Shown here in pieces: positions 7,555 through 17,675 of a stretch of 62,986 nt of DNA (the stretch's first letter is position 1; every line of letters begins with the position of its first letter). The stretch is taken from positions 1 to 62,986 of the forward strand of contig JARGPL010000025.1 in NCBI GenBank assembly GCA_029210175.1, written 5' to 3'. Made by a program: the position numbers and the translations under genes. The stretch comes from Minwuia sp. GTDB lineage: Bacteria; Pseudomonadota; Alphaproteobacteria; Minwuiales; Minwuiaceae. A model generated the notes under the pieces. The model was not told where the DNA came from and made no database searches. It saw nothing but the letters and a program-made list of their open reading frames with translations.

Positions 7555-10500
7555 CTATCGCGCGGCGAACCTGTCGCCACCGGCTTCCCGGGCCTGGCCG
7601 ACGACAACGAGGGTGGACAGCAGTTCCTGCACGGTCTTGCGTCGCGCGCCCCTGAAGGCGGTGGCGACCTGTTCGGCAGACAGGGCCTGGGGTGCGCTGT
7701 CGAGGACGGCTTTCACCTGGCGCATCTGGTCGGGCAGGGCGACAGGCCACTTCGCCTTGGCGGCCAGCGGCACGATGGCGGCGATGTCGATGGCCATGTC
7801 GCCCTGCACTTCGGGTGCGGCGCCTGTCGGGTTCTGGTAATCGGGGCGCAGCCAGCGGATGTGGCCCTGCGCCTCCTCCGCCGCCCGTTCGCGGTTCAGC
7901 GCGACCAGCCGTTCCAGTATCGCGTCATCGGAAATGTCCGCGGGCCAGCCGTAGGCGTCAATCACCGCTGCGTCCAGCCGGTCGTGGATGTCGCGCAGCA
8001 CCGAAACCAGCCCCCTGGCGTGAATGTCCTTCTCCGCTTCGGTCAGTGGCCGCCCGTCGCGCAGGGCCGCCAGCACATTGTACATCTGGGTCATGGTCAG
8101 TTTCGGATGCGCCGCCTGACGGGCCTTGCGATGGGCATCCAGTTCCTCCCCCAGCGCCGCGATCCGGTCCCGCAGCGGGCCGGTGACATCCGGGAATGGA
8201 AATTTATTGAAGCAATCTGAGTGATTATATGTCGGGTCGTTGCCTGCACCCAGCCATCCACCAGCCGCGAGTGAAAATATTTCGTGAGACCGCGACGAAA
8301 GTACTGCAATACTGATCCCAGTTTCGAGGGATATTACAACCACCTTACTTTCGCAAATAACTTGTTTTTCAATAAAATGAAAAATGCGGTGGCGCGCGGT
8401 TCGTGTTGTTCCAATATATCGGCCCAATTGTGAAAGCGAAGGCCTTAATTCTGCTCTTGGCTCTCCAAATATCCACCAAAACTTGCGATACGTAATACGG
8501 TTATTTTGATCTCGTTCGGGTTTTACCCGTTCGAGGATTCGCTGATATACTTCGGGAAAACGCTGCCTAACTTGGGACTCGGTCAGTCCAAACAGGTCAA
8601 TAACTGAGAAGCCTCTTGGTCTCTGCGCCAGATCTCGACCGTTGATAAATGGACGAATATGCTGCTCTAAATCCGGGATATTGCCGAGCCCCAAAGCCTT
8701 CGCTTCAGATGCGTCTACAATGAAACCAGCTCCGTGCAATTTCACGCCCATTGCTGCAAGGTTCGCGTTCGCCTGCAACGGTACGGTCGTGGTCAGGTCG
8801 ACGCCGATGCGCAGATTGGCATGGATCGGGCCGGAACGTTTGGCCAGATCGACGATGCGGTGCTGCCGCTCATCAGGAACCTCGCGTTCCGCGGTGACGG
8901 TGAACAGGTCACCGGGCTTCTCGCCCTTCTCCGCCACCGTCATGGCGACACGTACCGCCGCGCCGTCACCGGTATCCACCCAGGGGTGATCGGGGATGGC
9001 GAAGGTCAGGCTGAGGCGGTCCCTGGCCTGCATGTGCGGTTGCAGCACCCGGCGGTTGAAGGTCTGACGCAGGCTGTTGGTGGTGATCAGGCCGAACCGC
9101 CGGATCTCGCCAGCGCGCAGCAGGCGCGCCGCATGATCCCACCAGTACATGACGAAATCCGCCGATTCCGGCACGGTGCGGATCGTTGCCCGCACGGCCT
9201 CGGTATAGCCGTCGCCCAGATCGCTGCGCATCCGCGACGTGCCTATGAAGGGCGGGTTGCCGACGACATAGTCCGCCCTGGGCCAGGCTGCCGCGCGGGG
9301 TTCGATATAGTCGTAATCTTCCACCTGCGCGGTCTCGTCGGGGACTTCGCGCCCGGTCACGGGGTGGGGTTTCGTCGTGCGCCCATCCCAATGGGTCACG
9401 GGGCGGCCATCCGCATCCGTGCGCAGACGCCGCTCCTTCCAGGTCAGCACCGCATCTGCATGGACGATATTGCCGTAGTTGCGCAGCACGGGCCTTGGCA
9501 CCTCCGCCCGTCGATTGGTGCGGAAATGCCATTGCAGGAAACCGATCCACAGCACCATCTCGGCAATGACGGCGGCGCGTTCATTGATCTCGATCCCCAG
9601 GAACTGTTCCGGGGTCACCGTATGGCCGGCCAGTTCAAGCCGCGCCGCTTCGGGGTCCAGATCGGCCAGTACGGCGATCACCTCCCCCTCCAGCCGTTTC
9701 ATGTGTTCCATGGTGACATAGAGGAAATTGCCGGAACCGCAGGCGGGGTCCAGCACCCTGACCGCGGCCAGGTGGCGATGGAAATCCCGCAATGTGGTCA
9801 GCGCATCCGCGTCATCGCCGTTCATCTGCTGCTGCATGGCGGATGCCTGCACGGACGCCCATTCGCGGCGCAACGGTTCGATGATCGTCGGCATCACCAG
9901 CCGCTCGACATAGGCGCGCGGGGTATAGTGCGCGCCCAGCTTGTGGCGTTCCTGCGGGTCCAGCGCGCGTTCCAGCAGGGTGCCGAATATCGCTGGCTCC
10001 ACGTGGGACCAATCGGCCTCCGCCGCCTGGATCAGCAGGTTGATCTGGCCCTCCGACAGGGCGATGGCCGTGGCGTTTCTGTACAGCGCGCCGTTGAACT
10101 GGCGCAGGTCGGCCTTGAACTGCGGAAAGGGGCCACCCTTGTCCATGACGGCCCACAGGTGTTCCATTGCCGTGGTGAAGCCCGCCGGATAGTCGCGCGT
10201 TTCCTGCAACAGTTCGGTGAACCTGCCCCTGGGGATCAGGTCCACGTCCTCGGCAAACATGGTGAAGAGGCAGCGCATCAGGAACTCCGCCACCGACCCG
10301 GGTGCCCGGCCTTCGCCTTCCAGACTGCGGGCCAGTTCAGCCAGCTTTGCCGCAACGTCCCGCGTGACCTTCGCGGCATGCCGTGACGGATCCAGCGACA
10401 GCGGATCGGTCCAGACGGCGGCAAGGCGTTGCCTGATCTCTGGCCGGCGCAGGTCGTCCATGGTGATGCGATGGCTGCGCGGATCGGGAAAAGGGGTGTA

Positions 10501-10989
10501 GCCGTTCTGTCCGCTGCCGGAAAAGTCGGCATAGAGTTCGATCACGTGGCCCACATCGACCAGGATCAGGAACGGTGGCCAGCCCAGGAATCGCGCATAG
10601 CGATCCGCCTGGTTGCGGGCGGCGATCATGGCGCGGTCCCAGGCGCCGGTGCCGCGAACGGCTGTCCCCTTGCTCCGCTTGCCGCCGCTGGCGAACATAT
10701 CCTTCTGCCCGGCGCTGTCGCTGCCCTGCTTGGCTTCACAGACGAAACAGCCGCGCCGGAACAGGTCTGCGAACTTCGTCGTCACGGACCCGTCGCCGTT
10801 GTCCATGGGCACCGGCATCTCGAATCGGTAGCTGTCGGTGTCAGGTGTGTCGCTGGCGACGAAATCGACCGGCGCGCCGATCAGATCACAGAGCTCTCGC
10901 GCGAACGTCTGGAAGTTGGCCCGTTCGCCCGCGCCGGACGCTGTCCAGCGCGCGATGAAGGCATCGATTTCCGTGTTGCCGACGCCCAT
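7555..10989 (-). CDS. MmeI-like type IIG/IIL restriction-modification enzyme
   Basis: A single protein of about 1144 residues joins nuclease, methyltransferase and specificity parts. A PD-(D/E)XK motif lies near the N-terminus (Asp75, then E85-A-K87 in CFVCEAKQG). The adenine methyltransferase has DPACGSGNF near residue 411 and the catalytic NPPF near 575. A target-recognition domain covers about 750-930 ([20 protein letters not shown]), then a helical C-terminus. The order matches the MmeI family, which cuts at a fixed distance from its site and protects the host with the same polypeptide. ATG 10989 with AGGGGA upstream is preferred over a TTG at 11019. The recognition-domain DNA is visibly richer in A+T than its flanks. 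Confidence 0.88.
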   Translation of the reverse strand: MGVGNTEIDAFIARWTASGAGERANFQTFARELCDLIGAPVDFVASDTPDTDSYRFEMPVPMDNGDGSVTTKFADLFRRGCFVCEAKQGSDSAGQKDMFASGGKRSKGTAVRGTGAWDRAMIAARNQADRYARFLGWPPFLILVDVGHVIELYADFSGSGQNGYTPFPDPRSHRITMDDLRRPEIRQRLAAVWTDPLSLDPSRHAAKVTRDVAAKLAELARSLEGEGRAPGSVAEFLMRCLFTMFAEDVDLIPRGRFTELLQETRDYPAGFTTAMEHLWAVMDKGGPFPQFKADLRQFNGALYRNATAIALSEGQINLLIQAAEADWSHVEPAIFGTLLERALDPQERHKLGAHYTPRAYVERLVMPTIIEPLRREWASVQASAMQQQMNGDDADALTTLRDFHRHLAAVRVLDPACGSGNFLYVTMEHMKRLEGEVIAVLADLDPEAARLELAGHTVTPEQFLGIEINERAAVIAEMVLWIGFLQWHFRTNRRAEVPRPVLRNYGNIVHADAVLTWKERRLRTDADGRPVTHWDGRTTKPHPVTGREVPDETAQVEDYDYIEPRAAAWPRADYVVGNPPFIGTSRMRSDLGDGYTEAVRATIRTVPESADFVMYWWDHAARLLRAGEIRRFGLITTNSLRQTFNRRVLQPHMQARDRLSLTFAIPDHPWVDTGDGAAVRVAMTVAEKGEKPGDLFTVTAEREVPDERQHRIVDLAKRSGPIHANLRIGVDLTTTVPLQANANLAAMGVKLHGAGFIVDASEAKALGLGNIPDLEQHIRPFINGRDLAQRPRGFSVIDLFGLTESQVRQRFPEVYQRILERVKPERDQNNRITYRKFWWIFGEPRAELRPSLSQLGRYIGTTRTARHRIFHFIEKQVICESKVVVISLETGISIAVLSSRSHEIFSLAAGGWLGAGNDPTYNHSDCFNKFPFPDVTGPLRDRIAALGEELDAHRKARQAAHPKLTMTQMYNVLAALRDGRPLTEAEKDIHARGLVSVLRDIHDRLDAAVIDAYGWPADISDDAILERLVALNRERAAEEAQGHIRWLRPDYQNPTGAAPEVQGDMAIDIAAIVPLAAKAKWPVALPDQMRQVKAVLDSAPQALSAEQVATAFRGARRKTVQELLSTLVVVGQAREAGGDRFAAR

Positions 10990-11179
10990 GTTCCCCTGCG
11001 ATGCCCATTCAACAGCCAATGTTGTGACGCCGCATACTCAGCGGAACCTGCGCCCCGATCAAGGTTCAAGGGCGAGCAAGTTGTCTGCTTCTCAATCAAT
11101 CAGTGCGCAGGATGCGTGCGTCAACTGACGCCGCCCCTCAACCCTTCCCCGATCCGAACGCCTTCAGGCCGCCCTTGAA

Positions 11180-12457
11180 CTAGGCGCTGGTCAGCAGTTC
11201 GGGCATCAGGTCGGCGAGCCAGTCCGGGTCCACATCGATGCGGTTGGCTTTCAGGTTCGGCATCACCGCCTCTGCCATGGCGCGGAAATCGCCGAGAGCG
11301 CGGACGGCGGCCAGGGCGTCCTGGCGCGGTTCGCCACCCAGGGCGCGGACCAGCAGGTCGGTGAAGTTGACGGTCGGGATGCCTTCACGCGTGCAGGCCG
11401 CCGTCAGCTGCCCGTGACAGCCGTGGTAGAGCGTCACCAGTGCATCGATGTCCGGCTGCCTCGCCCGTTCCATGGTGGCGGCGCGGGTGTCGGCCTTCCG
11501 GCCCGGGGGCAGGTCGGGGTTGGCGCCGCTGCAGGTGTAACCGGCTTCCCAGGCAACATCGACGATGTTGAGGCCGGGCACGCGGTTCAGCAGGGCGACG
11601 ACGTTGTGGCCCAGGTCGGACATGCCTTCGTGCGCGTGGACCAGCACGTTCATGTTCACCGGATTGGTCATCAGCGCCTGCAGTTCGGCACCGCGCTGCA
11701 GCATGTACTTGGTCACATGATCGAATTCGTAGGTGGTTTCACGGAACCCGCTCAGATCCTCCCCCAGGTGCATCTGGCAGGACGGGCACCAGCTCAGCAC
11801 CTTCTCCGGCTTGTAGTCCTCGAAGCTGTCGATGGAGCCGTCGGTCACCCGCTCCGCCGTGCCGAGCTTGCCTTCCCACTTGGTGTGGATGATGCCGCAG
11901 CAGGATGCCGGGCCGCCCGACACTTCGTAATCCACCTGCAGGGCGTCCAGCACATACATGGTGTTGAACAGCAGGTGCGGCGTGCGGACGGCGTTGCAGC
12001 CGACATAGAACACCACCGGCGCATCCCGGCTGGCCTTGTGGCGCATCAGCCTTGCCACGTCGTCGGGGGGCATCTGCATGGCGGCCATCATCTTGATGGC
12101 GCGGGACATCTTGCGGAACAGTTCCGGCGTGGCCGGGCGGGTCCGGGCGCTGAGGCTGTTGGCGACCAGCAGCATGCTGCGCGGGTTGATCCCCTCCGGA
12201 CACGCCGGAACGCACCTGTCGCAGCCATCGCATTGCGCTGCCCAGGCCTGCGCCGGGCCTTCGATGGCGTCACCGGTGCGCAGGGTCGCCAGGATGCCGC
12301 TCATCACCTCCTCTGCCGGTGTATCGGTCAGTCCGGCCTGAGGCAGGATCGGACAGATCTCCACGCACGCCCCGCAGGACGTGCAGGCGTCCAGCATCTG
12401 CGCGGCGCTGGTTTCCAGGAACCGTGTCATGCCATCAGGTGGGACAGGTGCATTCAT
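11180..12457 (-). CDS. (Fe-S)-binding oxidoreductase subunit (GlcF/HdrD-like)
   Basis: A 425-residue protein with two 4Fe-4S ferredoxin motifs near the N-terminus (CTSCGACVEICP and CDGCDRCVPACP). Two cysteine-rich CCG-type blocks follow (ASCCGIIHTKWEG with SWCPSCQMHLG, and YHGCHGQ). This layout is found in GlcF, heterodisulfide reductase HdrD-like and lactate utilisation proteins, which pass electrons from a flavin dehydrogenase to quinone or a disulfide. No flavin-binding partner is next to it; a short stretch of an unidentified coding frame ends 23 bases upstream. ATG 12457 follows GGAG by nine bases. The substrate is unknown. Confidence 0.8.
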   Translation of the reverse strand: MNAPVPPDGMTRFLETSAAQMLDACTSCGACVEICPILPQAGLTDTPAEEVMSGILATLRTGDAIEGPAQAWAAQCDGCDRCVPACPEGINPRSMLLVANSLSARTRPATPELFRKMSRAIKMMAAMQMPPDDVARLMRHKASRDAPVVFYVGCNAVRTPHLLFNTMYVLDALQVDYEVSGGPASCCGIIHTKWEGKLGTAERVTDGSIDSFEDYKPEKVLSWCPSCQMHLGEDLSGFRETTYEFDHVTKYMLQRGAELQALMTNPVNMNVLVHAHEGMSDLGHNVVALLNRVPGLNIVDVAWEAGYTCSGANPDLPPGRKADTRAATMERARQPDIDALVTLYHGCHGQLTAACTREGIPTVNFTDLLVRALGGEPRQDALAAVRALGDFRAMAEAVMPNLKANRIDVDPDWLADLMPELLTSA

Positions 12458-12479
12458 GGGGCCGGCTCCAATGTCGCTC

Positions 12480-12757
12480 TCAGAGCATCTCCACATGCGC
12501 CGTCAGGTTGCGGTGGAAATGGCCGATGGCCTGTTCGTAGAGGCCGAGCGGGCCAGGTATCCGACCTGCAGGATGGCGAGTTCCCGCAACCGCCCGTCAA
12601 GATCGCTGCCGAACCGGATATGGCCACCCAGGTGACTGAACGCCCGCGCTGCCTTCGGGTTGTGTGCGAAGGCACGGAACAGGTTGATGTCGCGGTCCAG
12701 CAGCGACTTGTCGGCGTCTGCCAGATCGTCCTTCGTCAGATATCGGACACGTGCCAT
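12480..12757 (-). pseudogene. Carboxymuconolactone decarboxylase-like gene, truncated and joined to foreign 3' sequence
   Basis: From ATG 12757 (GGGGAG upstream) the protein reads like the CMD/AhpD-like family: MARVRYLTKDDL, INLFRAFAHNP, GGHIRFGSDLDGRLRELAIL and QVGYLARS. Family members continue with a block like PYEWSHH, but here similarity stops after about 70 residues and the frame closes at 12503. In the adjacent frame, from about 12550 to a stop at 12480, lies GLYEQAIGHFHRNLTAHVE, which looks like the natural C-terminus of another protein. The simplest reading is a deletion that joined two genes out of frame. Confidence 0.6.
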
Positions 12758-12794
12758 GGTCATTCTCCCCTGATGTATTTCACTCTATCGTCAT

Positions 12795-13645
12795 TCAGCC
12801 TGCGGAATCCCGCAATGGCCCGGTCAGGCTGACGCCGCCATCGACAACGATGGTCTGGCCGGTGACGTAACGGGACTGGTTCGACAGCAGATAGCGGACG
12901 GTCATCCCACATCCCAGCCCGTGCCCTCGACCTTCAGGACGGAGGCATTGCGGCGCAGTTCGCGGGCCGCATCACTCATCCCGCCCGCGTGCACCATCGG
13001 CGTGTATACCGGGCCGGGTGCGACGCAGTTGACGCGAATGCCCTCTGGTCCGTGATCCACCGCCATGGCGCGGGTCAGGGCGATCACCGCGCCCTTGGAT
13101 GTGGAATAGGCGGTCAGGCCCCGGGGCCGGATGGCGGAAATCGACGCCAGGAACATGGTCTCCACATTGATCCGCATCACCCGTTGCCAGTCCGCCTGGC
13201 TGGATGCCACGACGCTGCCGCGACTGCCGATGCCGACATTGTTCACCAGTCCGTCCAGCCGTCCGAAGCTGTCCACGGTCGCCCTGACCATTTCCGCGCA
13301 GGCGGCTTCATCGGTGGCGTCTGCCGCATGGCCCGCCGCGATGCCGTGTTCCGCCTCGATCATCCGCACCCCGGCTCGCCTGGCCGGATCATCGGGCATC
13401 ATCGGTGGCGTTGGCCATCTTTCATCCAGATAGTCGAGCATGATGGTGGAATCGAAGATGCGCAGGTCACCGTCAATCAGGAACGGCACCTCCCTGCGCG
13501 GATTGCCCTCGGCGAACGCACCGTCGGCCTGGCAGGATCCGAGACCGGGTGGCCGGGCCAGGTCAAACGGGATCTGCTTGGTGCGCAGGGTGATCTTCAT
13601 CTTCTGCGCGTATGGCGAAAGCGGGTACTCGAACAGCTGAATCAT
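12795..13645 (-). pseudogene. Chimera of GST N-terminus and decayed short-chain dehydrogenase
   Basis: From ATG 13645 the first 100 or so residues are a GST N-terminal domain (MIQLFEYPLSPYAQKMKITL, REVPFLIDGDLRIFDST). After GVRMIE the text becomes an SDR starting mid-domain at DATDEAACAEMV and GRLDGLVNNVGIG. The SDR lacks its glycine-rich cofactor motif. It is missing about 25 residues before SAIRPRGLTAYSTSKGA, keeps the YxxxK pair, then stops at WDVG (12902). One base off, the frame continues as VRYLLSNQSRYVTGQTIVV and DGG to a stop at 12795. Two deletions and a frameshift mean it is not a working enzyme. Confidence 0.72.
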
Positions 13646-13966
13646 CGTGACCTCCCTGCCTGATGTGGCATCGAAACGGCAGTCTGATGCCAGTTCCCTC
13701 GGCTGACCATTGTCATTCACAAGCATCTGCTGTGGGCATGTGATCATGAGATGGCCAAAAAACAGGCAAGTTGGAAAGGTGGCCGAAAGATATGCGCATA
13801 TTGTATGCAATATTCCGCATTCTTGTGATGCGATTTATGTAAATGTGTTGTTTTTCAAAGGAATAAGGACCGGCTTGGCTCTTGCTAAGCATGTTTCATC
13901 GATGCGTCGCGTTTGCGGTCGGCAGGGCCAAAGGTGCCGCGTCAGGAACATGAAGGGAGCCCCGTG
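13646..13966. other. Regulatory gap upstream of the BMP-type transporter operon
   Basis: The 320 bases hold no gene but include an A+T-rich stretch around 13780-13870 and the palindrome at 13798-13813. The promoter for the rightward transporter operon most likely lies here. Confidence 0.55.
13798..13813. promoter_or_regulatory. Putative GntR-family operator (TTGTATGCAA core)
   Basis: ATATTGTATGCAATAT: the outer six bases on each side are perfect inverted repeats. It is about 155 bases upstream of the substrate-binding protein gene. The same 10-base core occurs upstream of the second transporter operon (28372-28381), and a close variant at 28435-28444. FCD-type GntR regulators bind short palindromes of this kind, and one is encoded at 28450-29217. 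Confidence 0.6.
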
Positions 13967-14932
13967 ATGGGAATTTCACGTCGCCTATTCGTCGCCGCAG
14001 TGGCAGTCGCCATGCTGACGGCCACACCGGTCATTGCAGATGATGCCAAGAAGGTCGGGATCCTGATCCCGGGTTCGAAGTCGGACAAGGGCTGGATGGA
14101 GTCCGGCTACAACGGCCTTGTTGCCGCCCAGAAGAAGTATGGCGACAAGCTGGAAGTCCAGATGATCGAGAACATCAACTACGCCGACATGGAACAGGCA
14201 ATCACCCAGCTTGCCATCGGCAACGAACTGGTGATCGGCGTCGGGGGGCAGACCCAGGCCGCCGTCATCAAGATCGCCAAGCGTTTCCCCGATACCAAGT
14301 TCTCCATCGTCGGTGGCAACGATGGCCCGGCCCCGACCAATGTTGCGGGGTATGACGTGAAGCAGGCGGAGATTGCCTTTGTCGCCGGTGCGGCGGCGGC
14401 GATGCTGTCGGAAAATGGTGCGGTCAGCTACGTCGGAGGCATGGAAATTCCGTCGATCGTCAATGCCGGCAAGGAGTTCGGCAATGGTGCCCGCTACATC
14501 AATCCCGATATCAAGTACTTCGAGAACTACACCGGTGACTTCGACGATGTCGCCAAGTCCAAGGAAGCCACCCTCGCCGCCATCGCGCAGGGCGCGGACG
14601 TGCACTACCACATCCTGAACCTGGGCCTGCGCGGCATGGAACAGGCCGCCCGCGAGAAGGCCACGCACATCATCGGCAGCTACACGGACTATTGTGGTTC
14701 CGATCCGCTCTACCCCGCCTATTCGATCACGGGTGTCGGTTATCAGGTCGAGTACGCCATCGATGCCCTGGTCGCCGGTAACTGGAAGGCTGGGTACAAG
14801 CCGTTCGGTCTGGCCATGGGCCCCAGCGCTTCCGACATCGCCATCTGCGAAAGCAAGGGTGTCGACATGAAGAAGCTGGAAGCGATCAAGGCCGACATCC
14901 TGTCGGGCAAGATCAAGGTCCTGGAGGGCTGA
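13967..14932 (+). CDS. BMP-family ABC transporter substrate-binding protein
   Basis: A 321-residue protein with a Sec-type signal peptide (MGISRRLFVAAVAVAMLTAT, cleaved near VIADD). The mature part matches the basic membrane protein/PnrA family: VGILIPGSKSDKGWMESGYN, GVGGQTQAAVIKIAKRFPD, FVAGAAAAMLSENGAVSYVG. These proteins bind nucleosides or other heterocycles for BPD_transp_2-type importers. ATG 13967 follows GGGAG. It is the first gene of a four-gene rightward operon. Given the hydrolases downstream, the ligand may be a ureide or related nitrogen compound rather than a nucleoside; that is inference. Confidence 0.87.
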   Translation: MGISRRLFVAAVAVAMLTATPVIADDAKKVGILIPGSKSDKGWMESGYNGLVAAQKKYGDKLEVQMIENINYADMEQAITQLAIGNELVIGVGGQTQAAVIKIAKRFPDTKFSIVGGNDGPAPTNVAGYDVKQAEIAFVAGAAAAMLSENGAVSYVGGMEIPSIVNAGKEFGNGARYINPDIKYFENYTGDFDDVAKSKEATLAAIAQGADVHYHILNLGLRGMEQAAREKATHIIGSYTDYCGSDPLYPAYSITGVGYQVEYAIDALVAGNWKAGYKPFGLAMGPSASDIAICESKGVDMKKLEAIKADILSGKIKVLEG

Positions 14933-14988
14933 TCGATGCGATCGCCTGGCGTCCGCAACAACCATCACACCCGCCAGGGTGACCTCTG

Positions 14989-16611
14989 ATGACTGTCGGA
15001 ATCGCACCTGAAGCCGCTGCGCCGGCAGGCATGACCGGGGGCCGTGCGCCCGAGGGGGACATGTCTGTCGGAGCGCGCTTCGCGATGCAGGGCGTCGGCA
15101 AGCGTTTCGGTTCGTTCGACGCGCTTGCCGACGTCAGCATCGCCTTTCATGGCGGGGAGGTGCACTGCCTGCTGGGGGAGAACGGTGCGGGCAAGTCGAC
15201 ACTCTGCAACATGATCTTTGGCGTGCATCGCCCGTCGGCAGGCAGCATGCAGCTGGAGGGCGCAGCCTATGCACCCGACGGGCCGCGTGATGCGCTGGAA
15301 CAGGGCATCGCCATGGTTCATCAGCATTTCAGCCTGGTGAATGAATTGACGGTGGTCGACAACCTGTTGCTTGGCCGCACGCTGGGGCGTGTTGATCGAA
15401 CCGCCTATGCCGCGCGCATGGCAGAGCTCTCGGAACTCTACGGGCTGGCGCTGGAACCCTACCGGACCGTCGGTGATCTCTCGATCGGAGAGCGGCAGCG
15501 GGTGGAGATCGTCAAGTGCCTGATGCTGGAACCGACGCTGCTGATCCTGGATGAGCCGACGGCGGTCCTGCTGCCCGATGAGATCAAGGCCCTGATGGAG
15601 ACCTGCAGCCGGGTCGCGGCGCAGGGTACGGCGGTTGTGCTGGTGACGCACAAGCTGGCCGAGATCAAGCAGGTGGCGCATCGCGTGTCGGTGCTGCGCG
15701 CCGGGCGGATCGTCACCACATCCGACAATGCAGCTGACGATATCGACAGGCTGGTCGGTGCCATGATCGGGCGCGATGCCCTGGCTGAAGGGGAGGCCAT
15801 ACCGGGCCTGAGCGCTGCCCCGCGACAGTCGGCGAAATCACGCGCTGCCGCGCAGGCCACTGGCGATCTGGCCCTGATGGTTGACGGGGTGTCCTTTGCC
15901 GATGCAACGGGTGCAAAACGACTGGACAATGTCACGCTGACCGTTCGCCCGGGGGAAATCGTCGGCATCGCCGGAGTTGAGGGCAATGGCCAGAGCGAAC
16001 TTGGTGCCATCCTGGCCGGGCTGGCGCGGCCGTCTGCCGGGCGCTGGTTCGCGGGCAACAGCGAGTTGACGCAGGCCAGTCCGAAACAGATCACGGCCGC
16101 CGGTGTCGGCATCGTGCCGGAGGACCGGCATCTGGTGGCCGCAGCCGACGACATGACCCTGGCCGAAACAATTCTGAACAACCGCATGCGCCTGCATGCC
16201 CGCTTCGGCCTGATCGACCGCCGGTCGGTGACGCGTGAAGCGGAAGGATTGATCGACCGTTTCGATATCCGTACAGCCGGTTCCGACGTGCGTTTCGGCA
16301 GCCTGTCGGGCGGGAATCAGCAGAAGGCTGTTCTGGCACGGGAACTGACCATGCCGGGGCTGCGGTTCCTGCTGGCGGCGCAGCCGACACGCGGGCTGGA
16401 TGTCGGGGCTGTCGCCGCTGTCTATGGCCTGATCCGGGATGCCTGCACGCAAGGGGCCGGGGTGTTGCTGATCTCCTCCGAGCTGGATGAGATCCTGGCC
16501 GTCGCCGACCGGGTGCTGGTGATCTACCGCGGTGGCATTGTCAATGAACGCCCGGCCGATCCGGCACACAAGGAAGCCATCGGCGCCATGATGGCAGGGC
16601 AGAAGCCATGA
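14989..16611 (+). CDS. ABC transporter ATP-binding protein, duplicated nucleotide-binding domains
   Basis: A 540-residue protein with two ABC domains, as in nucleoside and sugar-type importers. Domain 1 has Walker A GENGAGKST, signature LSIGERQRVEI and Walker [12 protein letters not shown]. Domain 2 has a degenerate Walker A (GVEGNGQSE), signature LSGGNQQKAVL and QPTRGLDVG. The altered second P-loop is normal in this family. The stop overlaps the next gene by ATGA, so the operon is tightly coupled. It powers the two permeases that follow. Confidence 0.9.
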   Translation: MTVGIAPEAAAPAGMTGGRAPEGDMSVGARFAMQGVGKRFGSFDALADVSIAFHGGEVHCLLGENGAGKSTLCNMIFGVHRPSAGSMQLEGAAYAPDGPRDALEQGIAMVHQHFSLVNELTVVDNLLLGRTLGRVDRTAYAARMAELSELYGLALEPYRTVGDLSIGERQRVEIVKCLMLEPTLLILDEPTAVLLPDEIKALMETCSRVAAQGTAVVLVTHKLAEIKQVAHRVSVLRAGRIVTTSDNAADDIDRLVGAMIGRDALAEGEAIPGLSAAPRQSAKSRAAAQATGDLALMVDGVSFADATGAKRLDNVTLTVRPGEIVGIAGVEGNGQSELGAILAGLARPSAGRWFAGNSELTQASPKQITAAGVGIVPEDRHLVAAADDMTLAETILNNRMRLHARFGLIDRRSVTREAEGLIDRFDIRTAGSDVRFGSLSGGNQQKAVLARELTMPGLRFLLAAQPTRGLDVGAVAAVYGLIRDACTQGAGVLLISSELDEILAVADRVLVIYRGGIVNERPADPAHKEAIGAMMAGQKP

Positions 16612-17675
16612 CCGCGCGCAGTCTGAAAATGCCCGGGGCGCACATGTCCGCCCTGATTCCGCTGCTGGCCGTGCTGGCGGCTTTCGCGGTCGGGCTGCTG
16701 CTGATCGTGGCCACCGGGGCGTCCCTCGGCCAGGCGCTCTCTGCCTTCAGTCAGGGGGCCTTCGGGTCATCCTATGCGATCTCGGTTTCGCTGAATCGCG
16801 CAACTGTCTATGCGCTGGTCGGCATCGGCTTCGTGCTGTCGGCGCGGGCAGGTCTGACGAATGTCGGGGGGGAAGGTCAGATCGCCATGGGTGGCATCGC
16901 GGCAACCGCCGTCGCGCTTCAGCCCGGGATCGCCGATCTGCCGCTGGGTCTTGCCGTGATCATCCCGGTTCTGGCCGCATGTCTGGCCGGTGGTCTCTGG
17001 GGCGGCCTGGCCGGTTTCCTGAAGGTCAGGGCAGGTACCAACGAGGTCATTTCAACCCTGCTGCTGTCCTTCATCGCCATCTGGCTGGTCTATTGGTGCG
17101 TGCAGTCCGTCGACCTGTTGCGGCAGCCGATGAGCAGCGGCACGACCTTGCCCGAATCCTCCACGGTTCCTGAATCCACCATGTTGCCGCTGTTGACCGG
17201 ATCCTACGCGTCGCCGGTCACGGTCGGGGTCGTCATCGCGGTGGTCCTGGCGCTTGTCGCCGCTGTCGTGCTCAGCCGCTCCACGTTTGGTTTCGACCTG
17301 CGCTTTGTCGGCCTCAACCCCGTTGCTGCCGCGCGTGCCGGAATTCCGGTAGAGCGCATGACGATCCTGGCGCTGTTTCTGGCTGGTGCGCTGGGCGGGC
17401 TTGCAGGTGCGGCCATGCTGCTGGGCGAACAGCATTCGCTGAAGACCGGGTTTTCGTCAGGCTATGGCTTCGACGGTCTGGTTGTCGGGCTGCTGGCGCG
17501 GGGGCGCATCTCCGGCGTTATCGCGGGTGCCTTGCTGTTCGGCTTCCTTCGGTCTGGCGGCATCACCATGGAGATGGCGGCTGGTGTGCCGACCGCGCTG
17601 GTCCAGGTGGTTCAGGGCCTGATCGTTGTCGCCATCGCGGGTGCCGCCTACTGGATGGATCGGAGGCCCGGCTGA
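16608..17675 (+). CDS. ABC transporter permease (BPD_transp_2 type), first of pair
   Basis: A 355-residue membrane protein with about nine hydrophobic segments. Conserved blocks include RATVYALVGIGFVLSARAGL, TNVGGEGQIAMGG, VRAGTNEVISTLLLSF and the cytoplasmic EAA-like contact region at GLNPVAAARAGIPVERM. The family pairs with BMP-type binding proteins. The start overlaps the ATPase stop and the end overlaps the second permease start (TGATG). Confidence 0.88.
   Translation: MTARSLKMPGAHMSALIPLLAVLAAFAVGLLLIVATGASLGQALSAFSQGAFGSSYAISVSLNRATVYALVGIGFVLSARAGLTNVGGEGQIAMGGIAATAVALQPGIADLPLGLAVIIPVLAACLAGGLWGGLAGFLKVRAGTNEVISTLLLSFIAIWLVYWCVQSVDLLRQPMSSGTTLPESSTVPESTMLPLLTGSYASPVTVGVVIAVVLALVAAVVLSRSTFGFDLRFVGLNPVAAARAGIPVERMTILALFLAGALGGLAGAAMLLGEQHSLKTGFSSGYGFDGLVVGLLARGRISGVIAGALLFGFLRSGGITMEMAAGVPTALVQVVQGLIVVAIAGAAYWMDRRPG

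Noticed and set aside
6624-8220. Rightward frames of several hundred codons opposite the GST and restriction genes
   Set aside because: They lie antisense to clearly recognised proteins, which is common in GC-rich DNA, and show no motif.
13985-15007. Leftward 340-codon frame opposite the BMP-type binding protein
   Set aside because: It is antisense to a gene with a signal peptide, ribosome site and family motifs.
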